A DNA stretch of 28,490 nt from the NCBI RefSeq assembly GCF_042685105.1, contig NZ_JBHUMO010000007.1, positions 1 through 28,490 on the forward strand, in the 5' to 3' direction. A model generated the notes under the pieces. The model was not told the origin of the DNA. It worked only from the letters and a program-made list of their open reading frames with translations, and ran no database searches. How positions within the stretch are numbered: the first letter of the stretch is position 1; each line of letters starts with the position of its first letter. Shown here in pieces: positions 15,702 through 24,127 of the stretch. The translations under genes were made by a program, and so were the position numbers. This DNA is from Enterococcus_G camelliae (GTDB taxonomy: Bacteria; Bacillota; Bacilli; Lactobacillales; Enterococcaceae).

Positions 15702-16136
15702 ATGGAAAAAAAACCAACAGCAGTTGAACAAGCCTGGACAATCCTAAAAGCCAAGGGATACAAGCATACCAAAAAAAGAGAAGCATTGTTAACTTTTCTC
15801 GCCAAAAAGAATCGGTATATGCCTGCTAGAGATGTCTATATTGAAATGAGCGAACAATTTCCTGGCTATAGTTATGATACAATCTATCGCAATCTTCATG
15901 ATTTCTCTGAATTAGGTATTTTAGAAAAAACCGATTTAAATGGAGAAATGAAGTTTCGTTTTCATTGTCAGCATCATGGAATTGGGGAGCACCATCATCA
16001 TTTTATTTGTTCCGTCTGTGGGAAAACAAAGGAATTGAATGATTGCCCAATGGATATCTTTGAAAAACAATTACAAGGATGCAAGATTGAAGGACATCGT
16101 TTTGAAATATACGGACGTTGTGAGGATTGCCAATAA
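15702..16136 (+). CDS. zur: Fur-family metalloregulator, probably Zur
   Basis: The 144-residue protein has a winged-helix DNA-binding half (residues 5-85, with SYDTIYRNLHDFSELGIL as recognition region) and a metal-binding dimer half. The latter contains EHHHHFICSVCGK (97-107), with structural-zinc cysteines C103 and C106 and the second pair C140/C143 at the very end. In enterococci the Fur homologue beside rpsU is the zinc-uptake repressor, which supports Zur over Fur or PerR. ATG 15702 is chosen because GAGGG lies eight bases upstream and the length is typical; a GTG at 15657 would add 15 atypical residues. Probable targets (zinc uptake genes) are not in the window. Confidence 0.88.
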   Translation: MEKKPTAVEQAWTILKAKGYKHTKKREALLTFLAKKNRYMPARDVYIEMSEQFPGYSYDTIYRNLHDFSELGILEKTDLNGEMKFRFHCQHHGIGEHHHHFICSVCGKTKELNDCPMDIFEKQLQGCKIEGHRFEIYGRCEDCQ

Positions 16137-16140
16137 ACCG

Positions 16141-16176
16141 AAAAAGATAACAATCTTTCCATAGTCGACTTTTTTT
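16141..16176 (+). terminator. Weak terminator after zur
   Basis: AAAGAT 16143-16148 and ATCTTT 16153-16158 form a small hairpin, but the run of seven T begins 11 bases later. Partial read-through into rpsU is possible. Confidence 0.3.
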
Positions 16177-16201
16177 AATGACAACAAACTCAAAGAACAA
16201 C

Positions 16202-16230
16202 TTGACAGAAAAACAGTCTTTCGTTATAAT
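16202..16230 (+). promoter_or_regulatory. Consensus promoter for rpsU-yqeY
   Basis: TTGACA (16202-16207) and TATAAT (16225-16230) with a 17-base spacer match the vegetative consensus perfectly. This fits a highly expressed ribosomal protein gene. Confidence 0.85.
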
Positions 16231-16248
16231 TTTTTAAGGACAGTGGGT

Positions 16249-16272
16249 GTTATTGATTAGTATTTCAATAAC
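16249..16272 (+). promoter_or_regulatory. Leader hairpin in the rpsU 5' untranslated region
   Basis: GTTATTG 16249-16255 pairs with CAATAAC 16266-16272 around a ten-base loop, in a leader of about 75 bases. A regulatory role is possible but unsupported. Confidence 0.4.
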
Positions 16273-16312
16273 AAAAACGGTTACTTTTTAAGCTCGGAGG
16301 GAGGGAATTTAT

Positions 16313-16489
16313 ATGTCAAAAACAGTGGTTCGCAAAAATGAATCTCTTGACGATGCTCTTCGTCGCTTCAAACGTTCCGTGTCAAAAGCAGGTACTTTAC
16401 AAGAATCTCGCAAACGTGAATTCTATGAAAAACCAAGTGTGAAACGTAAGAAAAAATCTGAAGCAGCTAGAAAACGTAAAAAATTCTAA
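16313..16489 (+). CDS. rpsU: 30S ribosomal protein S21
   Basis: The 58-codon gene encodes MSKTVVRKNESLDDALRRFK and a strongly basic tail ending RKRKKF, the small-subunit protein S21 placed near the mRNA exit site. Length and sequence are typical of Firmicutes. A very strong ribosome site (GGAGGGAGG) precedes the ATG, and the promoter is consensus. It forms a two-gene unit with yqeY, 30 bases downstream, the usual arrangement. Confidence 0.97.
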   Translation: MSKTVVRKNESLDDALRRFKRSVSKAGTLQESRKREFYEKPSVKRKKKSEAARKRKKF

Positions 16490-16519
16490 GTTTGCTGCGA
16501 AAGAACTGGAGTTGGTAGT

Positions 16520-16966
16520 GTGTCACTACTAAATACGTTGAATGATGACATGAAAACGGCGATGAAGGCGAAAGACAAGGAAACATTGACCGTCATTCGC
16601 ATGTTGAAGGCATCACTACAGAATGAAAAAATCAAGATTGGTCGGGAGCTAAATGACGAAGAAGAGTTGACAATTCTTGCAAGAGAAATGAAACAACGTC
16701 GTGACTCTTTAACGGAATTTGAAAAAGCTGGCCGAGATGATCTTGTTGAAAAAGCTAAAAGTGAAATTACAATAGTTGAAAAGTATCTTCCAGAACAATT
16801 AACCCTTGATGAAATTAAGAACATTGTGAGCCAAGCTATCCAGCAGACAGGTGCCACTTCTCCAAAAGAATTTGGCAAAGTCATGGGGGTAGTTATGCCG
16901 CAGGTTAAAGGAAAGGCTGACGGGAATCAAGTAAACGCCGTCGTCAAAGAATTATTGAACAATTAA
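16520..16966 (+). CDS. yqeY: GatB/YqeY domain protein
   Basis: The 148-residue protein is the stand-alone YqeY domain, related to the tail of the GatB subunit of the tRNA amidotransferase and thought to bind tRNA. Its precise role is unknown. The GTG at 16520 follows GGAG by nine bases. Conserved segments include MKTAMKAKDKETLTVIRMLK, EIIIVEKYLPEQL-like residues near 75-90, and GKVMGVVMPQVKGKADG near 113-135. It lies directly after rpsU and before a terminator. Confidence 0.92.
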   Translation: MSLLNTLNDDMKTAMKAKDKETLTVIRMLKASLQNEKIKIGRELNDEEELTILAREMKQRRDSLTEFEKAGRDDLVEKAKSEITIVEKYLPEQLTLDEIKNIVSQAIQQTGATSPKEFGKVMGVVMPQVKGKADGNQVNAVVKELLNN

Positions 16967-16977
16967 AGTAAAGACAC

Positions 16978-17005
16978 ACCGCAGAAAATTATTCTGCGGT
17001 TTTTT
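16978..17005 (+). terminator. Rho-independent terminator after yqeY
   Basis: ACCGCAGAA (16978-16986) pairs perfectly with TTCTGCGGT (16992-17000) around a short AT loop, followed by a T-run. Confidence 0.88.
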
Positions 17006-17059
17006 CATTATTCCAGGATAGTGGGTTAGAAAAAGAAATGCGCGTTTTGAAATAAGATA

Positions 17060-17068
17060 TGGTATGAT
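17060..17068 (+). promoter_or_regulatory. Extended -10 promoter for the phoH operon
   Basis: TGGTATGAT lies about 40 bases before the phoH start. No clear -35 is visible. Confidence 0.5.
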
Positions 17069-17107
17069 AACAATGAATAAATACCGAGAAAAGGGAGCGA
17101 TTTTTTT

Positions 17108-18079
17108 TTGCAAGATAACCAATACTCAAGAGAAATTCACCTACAGTCAACGGATGATTTTGCAATGTTAGTTGGCACACATGACAAACATGTCAAATTA
17201 ATAGAAGAAAATACGAATACAACGATTCATGCTCGTGGAGAAATGATCCAGATTATCGGAATGGAAGATGATGTAGAGCATGCCGAACAAGTATTCCAAG
17301 TGCTCTTAACGCTTATGAATCGGGGAATCAATGTTGGAACAGCGGATGTGGTCAGTGCATTAAAATTTATGCAACAAGGGAAACTAACATCATTTTTATC
17401 AATGTACGAAGAAGAAATTATGAAAGATCGTGCAGGAAATGCCATACGTGCCAAAAATATTGGCCAATCACATTATATTACCGCGGTTCGTCGGCATGAC
17501 GTTGTGTTTGGAATTGGACCTGCGGGCACTGGGAAAACCTTTTTAGCGGTAGTTTTGGCGATTGCCGAACTAAAAAAAGGAACGGTCGAAAAAATTATTT
17601 TAACGAGACCTGCTGTGGAGGCAGGCGAGAAATTGGGCTTTTTACCAGGGGACTTAAAAGAAAAAGTTGATCCCTATCTACGACCGGTTTACGATGCTCT
17701 TTACCAAATTTTTGGGGTGGATCACACGAATCGCTTGATGGAACGGGGAGTCATTGAAATTGCCCCGCTTGCATATATGCGCGGGCGGACTCTGGAAAAT
17801 GCTTTTGTCATTTTAGATGAGGCACAAAACACAACCATTGCCCAAATGAAGATGTTTTTGACTCGCTTGGGCTTCCATTCAAAAATGATTGTTAATGGCG
17901 ATGCGAGCCAAATTGATTTGCCTCGTGGGGTAACAAGTGGCTTGGTCCATGCACAACAAACCCTACAAGGAATCAAGCAAATTGATTTTGTTCATTTCGA
18001 TGCAGCAGATGTCGTTCGCCATCCAGTTGTTGCGGAGATTATTCGAGCGTATGAAAAAGAAAACAACGAACAAATTTAA
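17108..18079 (+). CDS. phoH: PhoH-like ATPase (YbeZ type)
   Basis: The 323-residue protein has an N-terminal region of about 115 residues with a KH-like RNA-binding appearance, then a P-loop ATPase with Walker A GPAGTGKT at 137-144 and Walker B AFVILDEAQN at 232-241. PhoH/YbeZ proteins work with YbeY, encoded two genes downstream, in rRNA processing or ribosome quality control. The start is TTG at 17108, nine bases after AAGGGAG (17091-17098). The spacer is almost wholly T: a run of nine T (17101-17109) runs into the start codon itself. It opens the phoH-pgpH-ybeY-dgkA-era-recO series. Confidence 0.94.
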   Translation: MQDNQYSREIHLQSTDDFAMLVGTHDKHVKLIEENTNTTIHARGEMIQIIGMEDDVEHAEQVFQVLLTLMNRGINVGTADVVSALKFMQQGKLTSFLSMYEEEIMKDRAGNAIRAKNIGQSHYITAVRRHDVVFGIGPAGTGKTFLAVVLAIAELKKGTVEKIILTRPAVEAGEKLGFLPGDLKEKVDPYLRPVYDALYQIFGVDHTNRLMERGVIEIAPLAYMRGRTLENAFVILDEAQNTTIAQMKMFLTRLGFHSKMIVNGDASQIDLPRGVTSGLVHAQQTLQGIKQIDFVHFDAADVVRHPVVAEIIRAYEKENNEQI

Positions 18080-18100
18080 GAAGCAAAGGAGGAAGCAAAC

Positions 18101-20311
18101 ATGCTAAATCAACCACTCGAAAAATTAAACGAGCGTTTCGGAAAATTTCTTGTGCCAGCGATTCTGGTCATGTTTTTTCTAGTAACAACCGCTATCCTCT
18201 ATCCAAGTATTAAGCCATCTGTAAATAGTTATCAAGAAGGACAGGTAGCTGAAAGCAACATTCGAGCAAATAAAACAATTGAAAACTCGACAGCAACAGA
18301 ACAGAAAAGAAAACTAGCGGCTGAAGCCGTCTCGCCTGAGTACACCTATCAATCTGATCTGGCCACAACCCAACACGACTTGTTGAAAAATTTGTTTACA
18401 TTAATTCTAAAAGTAACGACGACAGCCGATGAGAACTATCAAAAGGAAATGCAGGCGGCCAAAGATAAATCAAAGGTTACGAAACCAACAACAGATGAAT
18501 TAATCACGCAATTAAAGAAAAAATTTGAGACGGTGAATACCGACGATTTAGATTTTTATCAAGATTTAACCACCAATTTTTTAACCACTATTTTTTCGCT
18601 TTCATCCGCGGATATTTCAAATGTTGAGCAACAAACACTCAGTTTAGTTGATGAGCAAATGCAAGCACAAATTAAAGAAAGCGATTTGACACGTGTTCGC
18701 CAAGCAGCAGAAAGTAAACTGGAAACCAGTGATGTCTCAAATACTGAGGCTGAAGCAATTCGTTACTTACTCACGAAAGGGATTGTACCTAATACCTTCC
18801 TGAATGAAAAGAAGACGACCGAATTGCAAAATGAAGCCAAAGACGCGGTTCAACCCGTCATGATTTACCAAGGGGAAATCATTGTTCGGGAAGGTTCCCA
18901 GATTGATGCGACTGCAATTGAAAAATTGCGTTTGCTGGGGTTGACGAATCAAAATGTCAATTATTTCCCAGTTTTTTCATTACTTTTAACCATTTTTCTT
19001 CAAATTGCGATGTTGATTTTCTTTGTTCATCAAATGGAAGAACAAACGAAACGATTGCAGTGCTATCTATTTTATTCATCAATGATGGTTTTCAGTTTGT
19101 TGATAATGAAGCTTTTTCAATTATTTCAAACCAATGCATTGCCTTATGTCCCATTGTTTTATCCAGCAGCCTTTGCGCCGTTGTTATTAAACTTTTTTAT
19201 GAATCGACGGTCAGGTTTATTGGCTGCTTTATTTCAAGTCGTTTTTGCTCTATTTATCTTTAGTAATACAAATGCGGATATTGGATCAAACGTCCTGATT
19301 TTTCTTTTGGTTTCTTACCTTTTCTCAGGTATTATGGGAACCATCATTCGTCAACAACGCATTTCTAATCAGGGGCTTACCGCTTTGATGTGGTTGGTCG
19401 CGTTTCCTTTATTAATGAATATCATTTTTATTGTCTTTCAAGGAATGAGTTTTTCGAGTGGTCAAACGTGGCTTGCAATTATTTGTGGGCTGGCGGGTAG
19501 TTTGTTGTCCTTGCTCCTAACAGTGGGGCTACACCAGTATATTGAATTACTTGTAACCGATGATAGTGTGATTGTGCTCAATGAGCTTAGCAATCCCAAT
19601 CATCCATTACTGAAACGTTTATTGGAAGAGGCACCCGGAACGTACCATCACAGTATGATGGTTGCAAACTTAAGTGCCAATGCAGTTGCTGATATTGGTG
19701 GGAATTCATTGTTAACTAGGGTTGCTTGCTACTATCATGATATTGGAAAACTTAAGCATGCCAATTTCTTTGTTGAAAATTTACCAGCTGGCGCAGAGAA
19801 TCCTCATAATTTCCTTTTGCCTGAGGACAGTCGTGATATTATTTTTGGTCATGTCATCGATGGGGCCAAAATTCTAGAAAAAGAGAAGATGCCCCAAATG
19901 GTTGTTGATATCTGTCGACAACATCATGGAACAACCTTGATGCGTTTCTTTTATGTCAAAGCAAAAGAGCGCAATGATGCTGTGAAAGAATCAGATTATC
20001 GGTATCCAGGGCCAAAACCCCAAACAAAAGAAGCCGGTGTTGTTAGCATTGCAGATAGTTGTGAAGCAGCAGTTCGAGCAATGGACCAACCAAGCAATGA
20101 AAAAATAAAGGCGTTTGTTTCCAACTTGATTAAAGATCGTATTTTAGATGGACAATTAGACGAATCAGGCCTGACACTCAATGAGTTACGAATGATTGAA
20201 AAATCACTAATTAATGGGCTATGTTCGACTTTCCACTCCAGAATAAAGTACCCTAAAATGAAATCAGAAGCGGAACAAATGAAAGAAGAACAAGAAAAGA
20301 ATGGGGAGTAA
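18101..20311 (+). CDS. pgpH: Membrane cyclic-di-AMP phosphodiesterase PgpH (7TMR-HD)
   Basis: The 736-residue protein has one N-terminal membrane helix (about 17-35), a roughly 250-residue extracellular 7TMR-HDED domain, seven membrane helices (about 287-485) and a cytoplasmic HD phosphohydrolase domain. Key metal/catalytic residues are visible: H516/H517 in TYHHSMM, the HD pair H546-D547 in YYHDIGKL, and later histidines in FGHVIDG and CRQHHGT. PgpH hydrolyses c-di-AMP to pApA and so controls osmolyte transport and wall stress responses. Start ATG 18101 follows AGGAGG, 21 bases after phoH. The gene order matches Listeria and Bacillus. Confidence 0.95.
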   Translation: MLNQPLEKLNERFGKFLVPAILVMFFLVTTAILYPSIKPSVNSYQEGQVAESNIRANKTIENSTATEQKRKLAAEAVSPEYTYQSDLATTQHDLLKNLFTLILKVTTTADENYQKEMQAAKDKSKVTKPTTDELITQLKKKFETVNTDDLDFYQDLTTNFLTTIFSLSSADISNVEQQTLSLVDEQMQAQIKESDLTRVRQAAESKLETSDVSNTEAEAIRYLLTKGIVPNTFLNEKKTTELQNEAKDAVQPVMIYQGEIIVREGSQIDATAIEKLRLLGLTNQNVNYFPVFSLLLTIFLQIAMLIFFVHQMEEQTKRLQCYLFYSSMMVFSLLIMKLFQLFQTNALPYVPLFYPAAFAPLLLNFFMNRRSGLLAALFQVVFALFIFSNTNADIGSNVLIFLLVSYLFSGIMGTIIRQQRISNQGLTALMWLVAFPLLMNIIFIVFQGMSFSSGQTWLAIICGLAGSLLSLLLTVGLHQYIELLVTDDSVIVLNELSNPNHPLLKRLLEEAPGTYHHSMMVANLSANAVADIGGNSLLTRVACYYHDIGKLKHANFFVENLPAGAENPHNFLLPEDSRDIIFGHVIDGAKILEKEKMPQMVVDICRQHHGTTLMRFFYVKAKERNDAVKESDYRYPGPKPQTKEAGVVSIADSCEAAVRAMDQPSNEKIKAFVSNLIKDRILDGQLDESGLTLNELRMIEKSLINGLCSTFHSRIKYPKMKSEAEQMKEEQEKNGE

Positions 20312-20314
20312 TTT

Positions 20315-20800
20315 ATGGAAATCGCATTTATTGATGAGCAACATTTGGTGACACCAGAAAAAATACAGGATATTGATGATCTTTTACAGTATGCAGCCAA
20401 TTATATTGAATTACCAAGCGATACGGAGATGTCCGTTACTTTTATGAATAATGCAGAAATACAGGCAATCAATCGGGAATATCGTAAGAAGGATATGCCT
20501 ACAGATGTAATTAGTTTTGCAATAGAAGAACAAGGCGAAGATGAGTTAGCCATTGTTTTTGATGAAGAAGAGTTTGGTGAAATGCAGTTACCTCGTAACA
20601 TTGGTGATATCATGATTTCAGTTGAACGAGCGCAGGAACAAGCGGAGGAATATGGTCACTCACTGGATCGTGAGTTAGGATTCTTGGCACTACACGGTTT
20701 TTTGCATTTAAATGGCTATGACCATATGACACCTGAAGATGAGAAAGTTATGTTTGGATTACAAAAGGAAATTTTAGATGCCTATGGACTTAAAAGATAA
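20315..20800 (+). CDS. ybeY: Endoribonuclease / rRNA maturation factor YbeY
   Basis: The 161-residue zinc protein has the family motif HGFLHLNGYDH with metal histidines H127, H131 and H137. It takes part in 16S rRNA 3'-end maturation and ribosome quality control. The FMNNAEIQAINREYRKKDMP region (residues 43-62) with TDVISFA is also diagnostic. An acidic segment near residues 71-90 is somewhat longer than in Bacillus. Start ATG 20315 follows GGGGAG, three bases after the pgpH stop. The final 23 bases overlap dgkA. Confidence 0.95.
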   Translation: MEIAFIDEQHLVTPEKIQDIDDLLQYAANYIELPSDTEMSVTFMNNAEIQAINREYRKKDMPTDVISFAIEEQGEDELAIVFDEEEFGEMQLPRNIGDIMISVERAQEQAEEYGHSLDRELGFLALHGFLHLNGYDHMTPEDEKVMFGLQKEILDAYGLKR

Positions 20801-21182
20801 AAAGCAAGTTGAGAAAAATAAATCCTTTATCCAGTCACTCGAATTTGCTTTGACTGGATGGAAAACCGTCTATCAGGACGAACGTAATTTTCGCACACAT
20901 TTAAGGATGAGCCTATTAGTCATAGTGTTTGGTTTTATTTTTCAACTAACTATCGGAGAATGGTTATGGTTGGTTGGTGTCATTTTTTTGGTTTTGTTTG
21001 CCGAGATGCTGAATACAACGTTTGAAAATATCGTCGACATGGTGACTGACCATCACTTTCATTCACTGGGGAAAAAAATCAAAGATGTGGCAGCAGGCGC
21101 TGTCTTATTAACTGCGTGTTTCGCTGTCATCGTTGGTGCCTTAATTTTTATTCCTAAAATTATTCAATTATTTTTATCATAA
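20778..21182 (+). CDS. dgkA: Undecaprenol/diacylglycerol kinase family protein
   Basis: This 134-residue membrane protein has three hydrophobic helices (about 43-58, 61-78 and 108-127). The family's active-site segment EMLNTTFENIVDMVTD (76-91) is followed by KKIKDVAAGAVL (99-110). Gram-positive DgkA proteins phosphorylate undecaprenol to recycle the lipid carrier of wall synthesis. The start ATG 20778 lies inside ybeY, eight bases after AAAGGA; a second ATG two codons on has poorer spacing. The overlap implies translational coupling. The N-terminal 18-20 residues are charged and cytoplasmic. Confidence 0.93.
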   Translation: MPMDLKDKKQVEKNKSFIQSLEFALTGWKTVYQDERNFRTHLRMSLLVIVFGFIFQLTIGEWLWLVGVIFLVLFAEMLNTTFENIVDMVTDHHFHSLGKKIKDVAAGAVLLTACFAVIVGALIFIPKIIQLFLS

Positions 21183-21192
21183 AGGAGAGCCT

Positions 21193-22089
21193 ATGACTGA
21201 ACATAAATCAGGATTTGTTGCATTGGTTGGAAGACCAAATGTTGGCAAATCGACATTATTAAATCGTATTGTTGGACAAAAAATTGCGATTATGAGTGAT
21301 AAAGCACAGACAACCAGAAATAAAATTCAAGGGGTGTATACTACCAAAGATGCCCAAATTGTCTTTATTGATACCCCAGGAATCCACAAACCCAAATCAC
21401 GATTAGGTGATTTTATGGTTGAGTCTGCCTACAGCGCCTTAAACGAAGTCGATGTTGTGTTATTTATGATCAGTGCGGATCAAAAACGGGGCAAAGGCGA
21501 TGATTTAATTATCGAACGACTAAAAAAACAAAACATCCCTGTTTTTTTGGTTGTGAATAAGCTTGATAAAGTCCATCCCGATTCTTTACTAGAGACAATC
21601 GCGGATTATTCACAACAAATGGATTTTGCAGAAGTTGTCCCTATTTCGGCAACTGAGGGGAACAACTTTCCAACCTTAATGCAAACAATCGAGGCTAATT
21701 TGGCAGAAGGACCTCAATATTTTCCGGAGGATCAAATAACAGACCATCCTGAATATTTTATCGTCTCTGAATTAATTCGCGAGAAAGTCTTGCAGTTCAC
21801 TCGTGATGAAGTTCCTCATTCGGTTGCCGTTGTTGTTGACTCAATGAAAAAAAATGAGCATGAAAAGATAGCCATTCAAGCAACGATTATTGTTGAACGA
21901 GACAGCCAAAAGGGCATCATCATTGGAAAAGGGGGCAAAATGCTAAAATTGATTGGCACAAAGGCCCGCTTAGATATTGAACATTTGTTAGGAAACAAAG
22001 TCTTTTTAGAGCTTTGGGTTAAGGTACAAAAAGATTGGCGAGAAAAGGAACGCTATTTAACAGATTACGGATACCGTGAAATGGAATAG
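21193..22089 (+). CDS. era: GTPase Era
   Basis: The 298-residue protein couples 16S rRNA 3'-end binding to 30S assembly. GTPase motifs are G1 GRPNVGKST (13-21), G3 DTPG (60-63) and G4 NKLD (122-125). The C-terminal KH RNA-binding domain carries GIIIGKGGKMLKLIG around residues 240-255. Start ATG follows AAGGAGAG, ten bases after dgkA. YbeY and PhoH are encoded in the same cluster and act on the same rRNA end, so the cluster makes functional sense. Confidence 0.97.
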   Translation: MTEHKSGFVALVGRPNVGKSTLLNRIVGQKIAIMSDKAQTTRNKIQGVYTTKDAQIVFIDTPGIHKPKSRLGDFMVESAYSALNEVDVVLFMISADQKRGKGDDLIIERLKKQNIPVFLVVNKLDKVHPDSLLETIADYSQQMDFAEVVPISATEGNNFPTLMQTIEANLAEGPQYFPEDQITDHPEYFIVSELIREKVLQFTRDEVPHSVAVVVDSMKKNEHEKIAIQATIIVERDSQKGIIIGKGGKMLKLIGTKARLDIEHLLGNKVFLELWVKVQKDWREKERYLTDYGYREME

Positions 22090-22119
22090 AAGGAATGAAA
22101 AACTAAACGAGGTTGAAAC

Positions 22120-22893
22120 ATGGCATTAGTTGAATCAAAGGGATTAATTCTTTTTGCGAAAGACCATAAAGAAAAAGACAAACTTGTCAAAATATTTACT
22201 GAATCGGCGGGTAAGCAGATGTTTTATGTTCGTGGCGCACATCGCAAAAATAATCCTTTGCAACCTGCGATGATGCCCTTCACTGAAGCAACGTATATCG
22301 GCCAGTTTTCAGATCAAGGGTTGTCGTTTCTAAATGCAGCGAAATTCATTCATCCTTTTCGCCAGATTCAATCGGACATTTTTTTAGCAGGTTATGCGAC
22401 ATATCTTTTAAATTTAACGGATGCAGCGATTGAAGATCGTGTCTATGATCCTCATCTCTATCAATTTTTAAAAGAAGCCTTGCTTTTTATTGATCAAGGA
22501 AAAGATGCAGAAGTTATCACCAATATTTTTGAAGTTCAAATTTTACAGCGATTTGGTGTGCAGTTCGATTGGATGCGATGTGCTATCTGTGGAGAAACCA
22601 AGGGCAAGTTTGATTTCTCCAGTAAATACAACGGACTCCTTTGTGAGAAACATTGGCACATGGATGAACGGCGCTATCATGCAGATCCTCGAGCAGTTTA
22701 TTTTTTACAAGTCTTTCATCAGATTGGGTATCACCAAATTGATCATATTCAAATAAGTAGTGAGATCAAAAATGAGATTCGCAAGCTTTTAGATGCATTG
22801 TATGATGAGTATGTCGGAATCCATTTGAAAAGCAAAAGCTTTATTGACCAAATGAAAACCTGGAATCAGGTATTGAAACCGAAAGAGGACTAG
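22120..22893 (+). CDS. recO: DNA repair protein RecO
   Basis: The 257-residue protein has the RecO N-terminal OB fold (residues 1-80, GLILFAKDHKEKDKLVKIFT) and a zinc-binding region with C154, C157, C175 and H178 (CAICG and LCEKHWH). RecO, with RecR, loads RecA onto SSB-coated single-stranded DNA at gaps. The ATG at 22120 follows GAGGTTG. It is the last gene of the cluster. No strong terminator is seen between it and the following promoter, so the T-box leader could be entered by read-through. Confidence 0.93.
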   Translation: MALVESKGLILFAKDHKEKDKLVKIFTESAGKQMFYVRGAHRKNNPLQPAMMPFTEATYIGQFSDQGLSFLNAAKFIHPFRQIQSDIFLAGYATYLLNLTDAAIEDRVYDPHLYQFLKEALLFIDQGKDAEVITNIFEVQILQRFGVQFDWMRCAICGETKGKFDFSSKYNGLLCEKHWHMDERRYHADPRAVYFLQVFHQIGYHQIDHIQISSEIKNEIRKLLDALYDEYVGIHLKSKSFIDQMKTWNQVLKPKED

Positions 22894-22918
22894 CTAAGTT
22901 GCCAGAGGGATTCACGTA

Positions 22919-22947
22919 TTGACAAAAATTGGAAACATCGATATGAT
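22919..22947 (+). promoter_or_regulatory. Promoter for glyQS
   Basis: TTGACA (22919-22924) and TATGAT (22942-22947) are 17 bases apart. Transcription would start near 22954, ahead of the T-box leader. Confidence 0.75.
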
Positions 22948-22989
22948 AACAGTGTTATAAAGGAAACGTCATTTTTTCAAATTAAATAA

Positions 22990-23150
22990 TGTGCGAAGAA
23001 CATCAAAGAAAAAAAGAGATGCTGATAGCGAGTCTGAATTGGTGAGAGCAGATAGCAAATGTTTTTTCAAAAGGCAATGGGAGCACAGCAATGAAAGTGC
23101 CGAAAGGAAAATTCTTTTCGGAAGTAGGGTGGAACCGCGAGCATACTCGT
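22990..23150 (+). promoter_or_regulatory. T-box riboswitch, glycine-specific
   Basis: The stretch 22894-23211 has no gene and holds the glyQS leader. Stem I closes with TGTGC 22990-22994 and GCACA 23083-23087, continues GAAGAACAT with ATGTTTTTTC, and carries a distal loop with GGTGAGAGC. The 3' internal loop contains GGC at 23073-23075, a glycine codon and probable specifier. A stem III (CCGAAAG/CTTTTCGG) ends near 23121. The T-box core TGGAACCGCG at 23130-23139 follows. TGGA pairs with a UCCA acceptor end, matching the U discriminator of tRNA-Gly. No stem II is apparent, as in other glyQS leaders. Uncharged tRNA-Gly would prevent termination. Confidence 0.9.
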
Positions 23151-23189
23151 CCCTATATCTGTAATTTTACAGATATAGGGGCTTTTTTT
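23151..23189 (+). terminator. T-box-controlled intrinsic terminator
   Basis: CCCTATATCTGTAA pairs with TTACAGATATAGGG over about 14 base pairs, followed by GC and seven T. The 5' CCCTA also pairs with TAGGG at 23125-23129 in the antiterminator, so the two structures exclude each other. Confidence 0.92.
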
Positions 23190-23211
23190 AGTTTAAAAAG
23201 GAGAGAATAGT

Positions 23212-24126
23212 ATGGCGAAAAAATTAACTGTTCAAGAAATGATTTTAACGCTCCAAAAATTTTGGTCGGACAATGGCTGTATGTTGATGCAAGCCTATGA
23301 TACAGAAAAAGGTGCAGGGACAATGAGCCCGTATACCTTTCTAAGAGCAATTGGTCCCGAACCGTGGAATGCGGCTTACGTGGAACCATCAAGAAGACCC
23401 GCTGATGGACGTTACGGAGAAAATCCGAATCGTCTTTATCAACATCACCAATTCCAAGTAGTTATGAAACCTTCACCAGAAAACATTCAAGAACTATACT
23501 TGGAAAGTCTACAATTATTGGGAATCAATCCGTTAGAACACGATATTCGTTTTGTTGAAGACAACTGGGAGAACCCTTCAATGGGTTGTGCTGGTTTAGG
23601 CTGGGAAGTTTGGTTGGATGGGATGGAAATTACACAGTTTACGTACTTCCAACAAGTTGGCGGTTTACAATGTCATCCAGTAACTTCTGAAATTACGTAT
23701 GGTTTAGAACGCTTGGCTTCTTATATTCAAGAAGTGGAAAGTGTCTATGATTTGGAATGGACAGAAGGGGTTAAATATGGAGAAATTTTTAATCAACCTG
23801 AATATGAACATTCTAAATATTCGTTTGAATTAAGTGATCAAGCACTTTTACTAGATAACTTTAATAAATTTGAGAAGGAAGCCAAACGCTGTATTGCTGA
23901 GCGCTTGGTTCATCCAGCCTATGATTATATTTTAAAATGTAGTCATAACTTTAATTTACTTGACGCTAGAGGAGCGGTTTCCGTTACAGAACGTGCGGGA
24001 TATTTAGCCCGTATTCGTAATATGGCTCGAGATGTTGCGAAACTATTCGTTGCAGAACGTGCCAGATTGGGTTATCCACTACTGAGCCGTGAAGAAGCAG
24101 AAAAACTTTTGAAGGAGGACGCATAG
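23212..24126 (+). CDS. glyQ: Glycine--tRNA ligase alpha subunit
   Basis: The 304-residue class II synthetase alpha chain of the bacterial alpha2beta2 glycyl-tRNA synthetase carries the aminoacylation core, forming glycyl-adenylate. Typical segments are FWSDNGCMLMQAYDTEKGAGT near residues 14-35, AYVEPSRRPADGRYGENPNR (55-75) and the QFTYFQQVGG strand. The ATG follows AAAGGAGAG, 23 bases after the T-box terminator, and the gene is translationally close to glyS (one base between stop and start). Expression is controlled by the T-box. Confidence 0.98.
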   Translation: MAKKLTVQEMILTLQKFWSDNGCMLMQAYDTEKGAGTMSPYTFLRAIGPEPWNAAYVEPSRRPADGRYGENPNRLYQHHQFQVVMKPSPENIQELYLESLQLLGINPLEHDIRFVEDNWENPSMGCAGLGWEVWLDGMEITQFTYFQQVGGLQCHPVTSEITYGLERLASYIQEVESVYDLEWTEGVKYGEIFNQPEYEHSKYSFELSDQALLLDNFNKFEKEAKRCIAERLVHPAYDYILKCSHNFNLLDARGAVSVTERAGYLARIRNMARDVAKLFVAERARLGYPLLSREEAEKLLKEDA

Positions 24127-24127
24127 C

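Noticed and set aside
16486..16884. 132-codon minus-strand frame opposite yqeY
   Set aside because: Serine-rich shadow of the yqeY frame; yqeY itself is strongly supported by family motifs and operon position.
20778..20800. ybeY-dgkA overlap as a sign of a frameshift or fusion
   Set aside because: Both proteins have normal lengths and motifs; a 23-base overlap with an internal ribosome site is ordinary translational coupling in this cluster.
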